This document shows, one piece after another, positions 17,548 through 24,362 of a stretch of DNA of 64,000 nt; position 1 is the first letter of the stretch, and each line of letters starts with the position of its first letter. The position numbers were made by a program, and so were the translations under genes. Under the pieces are notes generated by a model. That model saw only the letters and a program-made list of their open reading frames with translations. It was not told where the DNA came from and searched no databases. The DNA lies in contig JACKNH010000008.1 of the NCBI GenBank assembly GCA_024234975.1, positions 124,001 through 188,000 on the forward strand. The letters are read 5' to 3'. The stretch comes from Gammaproteobacteria bacterium (GTDB lineage: Bacteria > Pseudomonadota > Gammaproteobacteria > Ga0077536).

Positions 17548-17641
17548 CTCTGATATCGATAGTGGCCGAATCCGTCGCGGTACCATCGTCGACCGTCACC
17601 ACGGCGACGTAGCTGCCGGGCGTGATATAGGTGTGGGCGGC
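17548..17641 (-). pseudogene. remnant of a PKD-domain coding sequence
   Basis: Within the 305-bp gap between the DUF817 gene and the next gene, the minus strand encodes a short stretch reading HTYITPGSYVAVVTVDDG and then ending DSATIDIRV. This is the C-terminal half of a PKD domain (HTY, Gly, a Tyr strand, TV-D, terminal I-V). A stop codon lies just upstream in frame, and after the match the frame continues for about 30 residues with no recognisable domain before its stop. It therefore looks like a leftover of a deleted secreted PKD protein gene rather than a working gene. Confidence 0.5.
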
Positions 17642-17717
17642 GCGCCTTCGCCTGGTGAGGCACGGGTGCGTGTTGCGGAGCATTAGTCCAGGGTGCCGAT
17701 AGGGATAACTGTAAATG

Positions 17718-17732
17718 GTTTAATAATTAAAC
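17718..17732. promoter_or_regulatory. 15-bp perfect palindrome in AT-rich promoter
   Basis: GTTTAAT-A-ATTAAAC, a perfect palindrome about 58 bp before the ATG at 17790. A TATATT hexamer follows at 17733-17738 and could be the -10 box. The size and symmetry fit an operator of the MarR or TetR kind; no cognate regulator is adjacent. Confidence 0.5.
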
Positions 17733-17789
17733 TATATTGCGTTCACAACCCGGCGCACCGGCCGGGCGTGGCTGACGGGAGGGGAACCC

Positions 17790-19400
17790 ATGCGGGCAGC
17801 ACTACTGTTGTTGATGATCGGGGTGATGACGAACAGTCTTGCGCAGGCGCCGCAGTACCGTGCGCTCGACCCTCGTGGCACCTGGCCCGAGGTTATGCGT
17901 ATACCGCTGGCGGAACGGCTGGAGGATCTGCGTGGCAAAAAGATTCACCTGATCCTGTCGTGGGATCTCGAGTCTGGCTTCGATACCACAGTCAATGATC
18001 TTGCCGACGCGCTGCGCAAGGCCGGCGCGGTTCCTTCAATCGACCACCGTAACGTGCGCTATTCGGAAGATGATCCCCAGCTGTGGGCGTCGCTGAAAGA
18101 GCGGAGCGCGGATGGGTTTCTCTATATCGCCGCGGCATCGTCGTCGACCACTTCGTATGCGTTCAAATGGTCGGCCAAACTGGAGAAGAGTGGTCTGCCC
18201 GGTGCGGTGATGGCATTCGACCAGCTTGCCAGCGTCGGCGAAACCACGAGTCTGCGCGAGGGCGCGCGCGTGCGGTCCGTTGCTTTCAGCTATCCGACCA
18301 GCGCGATGCCCGTGGCTGATTACGCGCAGGCCATCGCGCAGGCGCTGGCGGCATTGACCCGTCCGCTGACCGATGCCGAGCAGCAGACCGGTACTTATCG
18401 GCCACCGGCCAATCCTGACATTGCCGCTGAAGGTGATCTGGCGGCGGTTCAACAAGCGTTTTATGCGCAGGGATTCACGGACGGCCTGCCGATCATCCCG
18501 CCGACCGAAGGCAACGTGGCGGCGATGCTGAAGGGCACTCACCATCGCGCGGATGAAGTCGTCGCCAAGGTGTTTTACCCGGAGGGATTACAGGCCACCG
18601 TGCGACAGGTTGCGATCAACGCGGTGATGGCGGGTTGTCTGCCTGAACACATGCCCGTGTTGCTGGCAACGGTGGAAGCCTTTCAGAAGTTCAACCTGAA
18701 CTCGATGTTGCGGTCGACGAATTCCTTCGCGTTCATGCAGGTGGTCAATGGACCGATTGCCACGGAGTTGAAAATGAACGCGGGCGTCAACGCCGTCGGC
18801 CCTGGCAATCAGGCCAACGCGGCAATGGGCCGTGCGTTGCGCTTGTTCATCATCAATCTCGGTGGCGGCGCGCCCGGCGTGAACATCATGGCCGTCATCG
18901 GCAACAACGCCGGCTATGGTTTCATGTTTGCCGAGAACGAGGCGCAGAGCCCATGGGAGTCATTGAGTGTGGCGCAAGGGTTCAAGCCCGGCGATAGCAC
19001 GTTGACATTGTTCTCCGGCGGCTGGGCCCACGCCGGCAACTACAACCTCGGCTCAAAATTCGAGCGTGTCGCCGCGGACATCGCCCGCTTCGAATCCAAG
19101 AGTGGCGCGACCATCATCATTTCGCCGCAACGCGCACAGGACCTTTCGCGTCAGGGCATGTCGCGCAGCGACGCCATCGATTTTCTCTGGCGCCACGCCA
19201 CCCGCCCATTGGGAGAATTGCGGCAGGAACGCTTCTTCAGCGAAACGCAGGCGATGAAGGCGATGCCGGATTCAGCGGCGGTTCCGGTATTTCCCGAAGG
19301 CTCGCTGCATATCGTGGTTGCCGGCGGCGATGCCAGCCCGATGATGCAGGCATGGCACATGTATCGCCCGCAGACGGTGTCAGTGGATAAGTGGCGGTAG
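17790..19400 (+). CDS. exported UGSC-like protein lacking the Sec/Cys motif
   Basis: A 536-residue protein with a signal peptide (residues 1-18, cut after SLA). Residues about 50-170 resemble the UGSC domain of the UGSC (seleno)protein family, but the position of the U-G-S-C motif reads AASSSTTSY, with no Sec, Cys or in-frame TGA. Residues about 210-450 resemble the larger partner domain of the same family: FTDGLPIIPPTEGNVAAML, VAINAVMAGCLPEHMPVLLA, and GPGNQANAAMGRALRL. One Cys remains in AGCLPEH. The family is of unknown function. Assignment is from remembered motifs, so moderate. An AT-rich promoter with a palindrome precedes it and a 10-bp-stem hairpin follows. Confidence 0.55.
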   Translation: MRAALLLLMIGVMTNSLAQAPQYRALDPRGTWPEVMRIPLAERLEDLRGKKIHLILSWDLESGFDTTVNDLADALRKAGAVPSIDHRNVRYSEDDPQLWASLKERSADGFLYIAAASSSTTSYAFKWSAKLEKSGLPGAVMAFDQLASVGETTSLREGARVRSVAFSYPTSAMPVADYAQAIAQALAALTRPLTDAEQQTGTYRPPANPDIAAEGDLAAVQQAFYAQGFTDGLPIIPPTEGNVAAMLKGTHHRADEVVAKVFYPEGLQATVRQVAINAVMAGCLPEHMPVLLATVEAFQKFNLNSMLRSTNSFAFMQVVNGPIATELKMNAGVNAVGPGNQANAAMGRALRLFIINLGGGAPGVNIMAVIGNNAGYGFMFAENEAQSPWESLSVAQGFKPGDSTLTLFSGGWAHAGNYNLGSKFERVAADIARFESKSGATIIISPQRAQDLSRQGMSRSDAIDFLWRHATRPLGELRQERFFSETQAMKAMPDSAAVPVFPEGSLHIVVAGGDASPMMQAWHMYRPQTVSVDKWR

Positions 19401-19427
19401 CGCGGCAGCCCCAGCACGCCGCGCTAC
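19397..19427 (+). terminator. hairpin at end of UGSC-like gene
   Basis: A perfect 10-bp stem, GTAGCGCGGC (19397-19406) and GCCGCGCTAC (19418-19427), with an 11-base loop, starting at the stop codon. No T-tract follows. Confidence 0.55.
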
Positions 19428-19723
19428 CTGCCGGATCGAGGGTTACTCCGCCTCGCGTGAATGACTGAGCACCGCCGGAAAGTGAAGTCAACGGGGCGGC
19501 GCATTACACGGTCGGACTGTGCTGCGACAACAGTCGCTGGACGGGCGTCGGAAGTTCTACAATACTGAGCGGCCGGTTCTGCCTGTCATGGCACGGTTCA
19601 ATAAGGAACCAGACCCGCAGAAGTGCGCATCGGATCAATTGTGCATTCCGTCGCGCGCTGGCGGTGGTTGTCGACCGGCACTTGCGACCGCGGACCGAAT
19701 TCACTCAGCTTACCGGAGTCGTC
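19428..19723. other. intergenic region, about 300 bp
   Basis: No reading frame with recognisable content, repeat or strong promoter element was found. A GGAG ribosome site lies just before the ATG at 19724. Confidence 0.45.
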
Positions 19724-20272
19724 ATGAATCGGATTTCAGCAGCTTTATGTCGTGGTGGATGGTCGGGTTTCCTGCTTGCAGGGACGCTCGGCCTCGCCAC
19801 AGTTCAATCCCATGCCGCGGGTTTCACCTGCGCCGACATTCGCAACGACGCTGACCGTCTTGCCTGTTTCGATGCCAATCAGGGCGAAGCGCGGGCCGTG
19901 GTCCCCGGAGAGACGCCTGCGCAGGCGGTGCCGTCACCCGCGCCACTCAACGCCGAGCTGCCAGCCATCGTGCAGCGTCACACCGCAGCGGCAGGCGGCA
20001 CGGTGGATACCTTTGGTACGACGCAGGCTGAAGTCCGCACGGTGGACAACAAACAGGAACTGCACGATCGGATTGTTGAGATCGAGAACAACCCGGGTAA
20101 CCAGCGCTATTTCACGCTGGCCAGCGGCCAGGTGTGGAAGCAGACGATCAACAGGTATTACGCGCTGAACGAAGGCCAGAGCGTTCGCATCTATCCGACG
20201 CATTGGGGCGATAAGTACCGCATGGCCGGCGAAGGCTTGAAGGGGTTCATTCAGGTCGAACGGGTACGCTGA
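19724..20272 (+). CDS. exported protein of unknown function with CADI..D..RLACFD motif
   Basis: A 182-residue protein. The start at 19724 follows GGAG and begins a signal peptide (hydrophobic core GFLLAGTLGLATVQ, cut after SHA). Right after the cut comes FTCADIRNDADRLACFD, a cysteine-pair motif seen at the N-terminus of many small proteobacterial periplasmic proteins. The C-terminal ~60 residues look like a small beta domain (RYFTLASGQVWKQTINRYY, then VRIYPTHWGDKYRM). No enzyme motif is visible. It ends 16 bp before the prolyl-hydroxylase-like gene, so the two may be co-transcribed. Function unknown. Confidence 0.7.
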   Translation: MNRISAALCRGGWSGFLLAGTLGLATVQSHAAGFTCADIRNDADRLACFDANQGEARAVVPGETPAQAVPSPAPLNAELPAIVQRHTAAAGGTVDTFGTTQAEVRTVDNKQELHDRIVEIENNPGNQRYFTLASGQVWKQTINRYYALNEGQSVRIYPTHWGDKYRMAGEGLKGFIQVERVR

Positions 20273-20288
20273 GAAAATCACGATCAGC

Positions 20289-21437
20289 ATGACGAACGAG
20301 ATGGCTGATTCCGCTGATGAGATGACAGCACTGGGCGCTGACTTGCGGGCATTCCAGCATGCTGCCGTGCCTGCCAGCGGATTCGTGACCGAAGCAGCGG
20401 GCTTCGATGCGCAAGGCCGGCACGACGAAGCAATCAACGTGCTGGCACGTGGCACCAAACAAGGTGATCTCGCGGCGATGACATTGCTCGGCAAGCGATT
20501 GCTTACCGGTGATCGTGCGCCGCCGATGGCCAAGGAGGGCATCAGTTTCCTCGTCGATGCCGCGAATGCAGGTGGCGGTGAGGCGGCCAATCGCCTGGCG
20601 GTGTTGCTCGCGCTGGGTTACGGCGTGCCGCAGAGCTGGAGCAATGCGTTGGACGCACTGACGGTGGCAGCAGAGCGCGGCTACCGGCCGGCGCAAGGCC
20701 AACTGTTCTGCCTGGCACGGGATCGCGAACTTGCCGCGCAAGCGCTCAATCCGAATCCGTCGCAAAGTCTCTGGCGCGGTCTCGCCGGCACGGTCAGTGT
20801 GTCGTTCTGGACCCAGACACCCCCCGGCATGAACATATTGAGTGAATCCCCCGTGGTGACCCACATCACCGGTTTCGCGCCGCCGCCGGTCTGCCAATGG
20901 TTGATCGAACTGGCGCGGGATCGACTGGCGCCGGCGATGGTCTATGACTCCGCGGCGCAGGAAGTGGTACGGCACCAGACCCGCACCAACACCGCCGCCA
21001 TCTTCGACATGATGAGCACGGATTTGCTGAACGTGCTGCTGCAGGCACGCATTTCCGCCGCGGTGAAAATTCCCATCCGCCAGTTCGAAGCGGCGACGGT
21101 GTTGCATTATTCGGTGGGCGAGGAGATCACGCCGCACTTCGATTTCATCGATCCGGACAGCGCCGATTATGAAAACCAGATCAGGACCGCCGGCCAGCGC
21201 GCCATCACCTTCCTGGTGTATCTGAACGAAGAATACGAAGGCGGTCAGACCGGGTTTCCGAAATTATCTGTAGAAGTGCAAGGCAAGCGCGGCGAAGCCT
21301 TGTTCTTCATCAACGCACTACCCGATGGTTCACCCGATCTGCGCACCGAACATATCGGCGCGCCGCCGCGCAGCGGCGAGAAATGGATCGTCACGCAATT
21401 CATCCGCAATCGCCCGGTGTTCGCCGCCGCGGTCTGA
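20289..21437 (+). CDS. 2OG-Fe(II) oxygenase, prolyl 4-hydroxylase-like, with Sel1-like repeats
   Basis: A 382-residue protein. Residues about 35-135 are helical pairs like Sel1/TPR repeats (GDLAAMTLLGKRLLTG, then GEAANRLAVLLALGYGVPQ, then ALDALTVAAERGY). The C-terminal ~200 residues are a prolyl 4-hydroxylase-type double-stranded beta-helix: the iron HxD is in ITPHFDFIDP, the distal His in RTEHIGAPPRSGEKW, and the 2-oxoglutarate-binding basic residue is probably the Lys in that last run. Such enzymes hydroxylate proline or other residues in proteins; the repeat domain may select the partner. There is no signal peptide. The target is unknown; the short-spaced upstream gene is one candidate only by position. 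Confidence 0.85.
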   Translation: MTNEMADSADEMTALGADLRAFQHAAVPASGFVTEAAGFDAQGRHDEAINVLARGTKQGDLAAMTLLGKRLLTGDRAPPMAKEGISFLVDAANAGGGEAANRLAVLLALGYGVPQSWSNALDALTVAAERGYRPAQGQLFCLARDRELAAQALNPNPSQSLWRGLAGTVSVSFWTQTPPGMNILSESPVVTHITGFAPPPVCQWLIELARDRLAPAMVYDSAAQEVVRHQTRTNTAAIFDMMSTDLLNVLLQARISAAVKIPIRQFEAATVLHYSVGEEITPHFDFIDPDSADYENQIRTAGQRAITFLVYLNEEYEGGQTGFPKLSVEVQGKRGEALFFINALPDGSPDLRTEHIGAPPRSGEKWIVTQFIRNRPVFAAAV

Positions 21438-21476
21438 GTCCTGCAGTCCGTCGTTAATTTCCCTCGTTGTTGACGC

Positions 21477-21493
21477 GCGACGTTAAGCGTCGC
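21477..21493. terminator. small hairpin before the porin gene
   Basis: GCGACG-TTAAG-CGTCGC, a 6-bp stem shortly after the oxygenase gene. It could end the oxygenase transcript or form part of the porin leader; no T-tract follows. Confidence 0.3.
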
Positions 21494-21622
21494 CAGTGTG
21501 ATGACGTTCAGCGCGTATGCGTCATTCGACGTATGCCACTAGTGCAATCCTCTCATTGTTGCGCAATGCCGCAATTCCAATACTGGCCGCATTCGATCAA
21601 CTTGCTGAGGAGAACAGCAATC

Positions 21623-22804
21623 ATGCAGAACCCTTCCATTCCGCGCCACCGGCAACCGACTGCCGGAAAGTCCAAAACACTGGGCATGGCCTGCCTGGCC
21701 GGCCTGCTGCTGGCCGGTGCGACCGGTAATGCGAATGCCGGATACAAGTTGGAGTTGACCGACACCAGCTTCATCTCGCTGGGTATGGGTATGCGCGCGG
21801 CGGCCATCGGCCGCGACGACGGCGCGCCCGACAGTGATTCCTGGGGCACGGATTTCGATGTGCAGAACATGCGTCTTTACCTGAGCGGCCAGATCACCGA
21901 CAAGATCAAATTCACCTTCAACACCGATGAAATCTTCGGTGACGGTCCGGTGGACGTGCTGGACGCCATCGCCCAGTTCGAATTCTCACCGTCGTTCAAT
22001 ATCTGGCTGGGCCGCATGCTGACTCCCGCCGACCGCATTGAAATGAACGGCCCGTTCTACGGGCTTTCCTGGAACCAGTACACACAGCCGTTGTATGCCT
22101 CGGACCAGGGCGGCACGGCCGGCACCTATGGCCGTGATGATGGCGTCACGGTGTGGGGCACGATGGGCAAGTTCCAGTATGCGATCGGCGCCTTCGACGG
22201 CTTGAATGGCTTCAGCAACCAGAGTGATGACGTGCTGATCGCCGGTCGCTTCGCCTACAACTTCCTGAACATGGAAGACAACCCGGCCTACTACACCAGC
22301 AGCACCTACTACGGCGGCCTCGGCAACATTCTCACTCTCGGCGTCAGCTTCCAGACCCAGGATAACGGTACCGGCAGCGCAGCCGAACCCGGCGATTTCT
22401 TCGGCTTCACCGTCGACCTGCTGTCTGAAACCGTGCTCGACGGCGGCGGCGTGGTGACCATCGAAGGCGAATACAAGAATTTCGATGCGGACTACACGTT
22501 GGCGACGACACCGACCGCAGGCGCGTGCTTCTGCCTGTTTGACGGTGATTCCTGGTTCGCCACCGCAGCATTCCTGTTCCCCCAGGAAGTCGGCGTCGGC
22601 AAGTTCCAGCCCTATGTGCGCTACGTCTCCAACGATCCCAGCGACGCTGCCGACAGCGACCTGCTCGAAGTCGGCGTCAACTACGTGATCTCCGGTCACA
22701 ACGCACGGCTGAACCTCAACTACAGCACTGGCGACGCCAACATCAGCGGCTACCGCGGCGCTGATACCGACAGCATCTCGTTCGGCGCGCAACTGCAGTT
22801 CTAA
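21623..22804 (+). CDS. outer-membrane porin of the urea uptake operon
   Basis: A 393-residue beta-barrel protein. The start at 21623 follows GAGGAGA; the frame runs further upstream without a ribosome site. A long signal peptide ends ATGNANA, then the mature chain is rich in alternating hydrophobic strands with Asp, Gly and aromatic residues and ends in Phe (FGAQLQF), as outer-membrane barrels do. The fold resembles the phosphate-selective/FmdC-like porins. It ends 26 bp before urtA, so it is most likely the outer-membrane pore for urea or short amides feeding the ABC transporter. This role comes from context; a general porin is the alternative. Confidence 0.8.
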   Translation: MQNPSIPRHRQPTAGKSKTLGMACLAGLLLAGATGNANAGYKLELTDTSFISLGMGMRAAAIGRDDGAPDSDSWGTDFDVQNMRLYLSGQITDKIKFTFNTDEIFGDGPVDVLDAIAQFEFSPSFNIWLGRMLTPADRIEMNGPFYGLSWNQYTQPLYASDQGGTAGTYGRDDGVTVWGTMGKFQYAIGAFDGLNGFSNQSDDVLIAGRFAYNFLNMEDNPAYYTSSTYYGGLGNILTLGVSFQTQDNGTGSAAEPGDFFGFTVDLLSETVLDGGGVVTIEGEYKNFDADYTLATTPTAGACFCLFDGDSWFATAAFLFPQEVGVGKFQPYVRYVSNDPSDAADSDLLEVGVNYVISGHNARLNLNYSTGDANISGYRGADTDSISFGAQLQF

Positions 22805-22830
22805 CCCCATTCCGTACAAAGGAGAGCAAC

Positions 22831-24120
22831 ATGTATTCGAACAAGTTTCTGGCAGGGCTGGCGATCAGCACGTTGGTCAGCTCCATGTCTGTCGCCACCT
22901 GGGCGGCAGAAGACACCATCAAAGTAGGCGTGCTGCATTCGTTATCGGGCACCATGGCCATCAGCGAAACCACGCTGAAGGACACCGTGTTGATGATGAT
23001 CGACGAACAGAACAAGAAGGGCGGCGTGCTGGGCAAGAAGCTCGAAGCCGTGGTGGTCGACCCGGCGTCCGACTGGCCGCTGTTCGCGGAAAAAGCGCGT
23101 GAGCTGATTTCCAACAATGGCGTTTCGGTCATCTTCGGCTGCTGGACTTCGGTCTCACGCAAGTCGGTACTGCCGGTCATCGAGGAACTGAACGGCCTGC
23201 TGTTCTACCCGGTGCAGTACGAAGGTGAGGAATCGTCGAAGAATGTCTTCTACACCGGCGCCGCGCCGAACCAGCAGGCGATTCCGGCAGTGGATTACCT
23301 GATGAACGATCTTGGTGTTGAACGTTGGGTGCTCGCCGGTACTGACTACGTTTATCCGCGCACCACCAACAAGATTCTCGAAGCCTATCTGCGTGACAAA
23401 GGCGTGGCCGAGGCCGACATCAAGATCAACTACACGCCGTTCGGTCATTCCGACTGGCAGAGTATCGTCGCTGACATCAAGCGCTTCGGCAGCGAAGGCA
23501 AGAAGACCGCGGTGGTTTCGACCATCAACGGTGACGCCAACGTGCCGTTCTATCGCGAACTGGGCAACCAGGGCCTTTCCGCCGAGGACATTCCGGTGAT
23601 CGCATTCTCGGTCGGAGAGGAGGAACTCTCCGGTATCGATACTGCGCCGCTGGTCGGCCACCTGGCGGCGTGGAATTACTTCGAGAGCGTCGATTCAGCC
23701 GAGAACGAAGCGTTCATCAACGGCTGGCACAAGTTCATCAAGAACGACAAGCGCGTGACCAACGATCCGATGGAAGCGACGTATATCGGCTTCAACATGT
23801 GGGTGAAGGCGGTGGCAAAAGCCGGCACCACAGATGTCGACAAGGTCGAGCAGGCGATGATCGGTATCACTGCGCCTAACCTGACAGGCGGCGTCGCCAC
23901 CATGAACAAGGCTCACCACCTGAGCAAGCCGGTGTTGATCGGCGAAGTGCAGGCGGATGGCCAGTTCGAAGTGGTGTGGGAAACCGACGGCCTCGTGGAT
24001 GGCGATGCCTGGTCCGACTTCCTGCCGGGTTCCAAGGACATCATTGCCGATTGGACCGCACCCATCAAATGCGGCAACTACAACACCAAGACCAAAACCT
24101 GCTCGGGCCAGAATTACTAA
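22831..24120 (+). CDS. urtA: urea ABC transporter substrate-binding protein
   Basis: A 429-residue periplasmic binding protein. The start follows AAGGAGAG. A signal peptide ends ATWAAED. The mature protein matches UrtA of the branched-chain amino acid-type binding proteins: VGVLHSLSGTMAISE, VVVDPASDWPLFAEKAREL, FGCWTSVSRKSVLPV and NGLLFYPVQYEGEE, the last two being typical of UrtA. It captures urea with high affinity for the UrtBC-DE transporter. It is followed by a 242-bp gap with two hairpins before urtB, which probably raises the level of this protein above that of the membrane parts. Confidence 0.95.
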   Translation: MYSNKFLAGLAISTLVSSMSVATWAAEDTIKVGVLHSLSGTMAISETTLKDTVLMMIDEQNKKGGVLGKKLEAVVVDPASDWPLFAEKARELISNNGVSVIFGCWTSVSRKSVLPVIEELNGLLFYPVQYEGEESSKNVFYTGAAPNQQAIPAVDYLMNDLGVERWVLAGTDYVYPRTTNKILEAYLRDKGVAEADIKINYTPFGHSDWQSIVADIKRFGSEGKKTAVVSTINGDANVPFYRELGNQGLSAEDIPVIAFSVGEEELSGIDTAPLVGHLAAWNYFESVDSAENEAFINGWHKFIKNDKRVTNDPMEATYIGFNMWVKAVAKAGTTDVDKVEQAMIGITAPNLTGGVATMNKAHHLSKPVLIGEVQADGQFEVVWETDGLVDGDAWSDFLPGSKDIIADWTAPIKCGNYNTKTKTCSGQNY

Positions 24121-24155
24121 GGACCGCGCATCATCCTCACTGGGAGGTGACGATG

Positions 24156-24191
24156 GACTGATTGCACTTGCAGGTGCCTCCGCAATCAGTC
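24156..24191 (+). repeat. stem-loop 1 in the urtA-urtB gap
   Basis: GACTGATTGC (24156-24165) pairs perfectly with GCAATCAGTC (24182-24191) across a 16-base loop. It is not followed by T's, so it looks like an mRNA-stabilising or processing element rather than a terminator. Confidence 0.6.
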
Positions 24192-24206
24192 GTCGACAAC
24201 AAGAAA

Positions 24207-24238
24207 GCGGGCTGCACGTAAACGCAGCCCGCCGTTTT
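24207..24238 (+). terminator. stem-loop 2 in the urtA-urtB gap, attenuator-like terminator
   Basis: GCGGGCTGC (24207-24215) pairs with GCAGCCCGC (24224-24232) across an 8-base loop and is followed by CGTTTT. This is a classic intrinsic terminator shape. It lies between urtA and urtB, so it probably stops part of the transcripts after urtA. Confidence 0.75.
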
Positions 24239-24362
24239 AACCAACGGCAGGACACAGAGTCATTTCATCAATGCGTGAATGTTATCGAACCCGCATGCCG
24301 AGACGCTGCCAATTCGGGCGCTGTCAGAATATTGGCCTGGGGCCGCGCCAGGTGATTCCCGG

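Larger units (their letters stand above)
17485..17789. other. intergenic region, 305 bp, with decayed PKD fragment and AT-rich promoter
   Basis: Holds the PKD remnant (17548-17641, minus) and a short AT-rich block at about 17707-17745 that contrasts with its GC-rich surroundings. That block holds a perfect 15-bp palindrome and a TATATT hexamer and is the probable promoter of the gene at 17790. Confidence 0.6.

Noticed and set aside
17790..19400. Selenoprotein with in-frame TGA
   Set aside because: The frame has no internal TGA, and the U position aligns with Ser/Thr residues.
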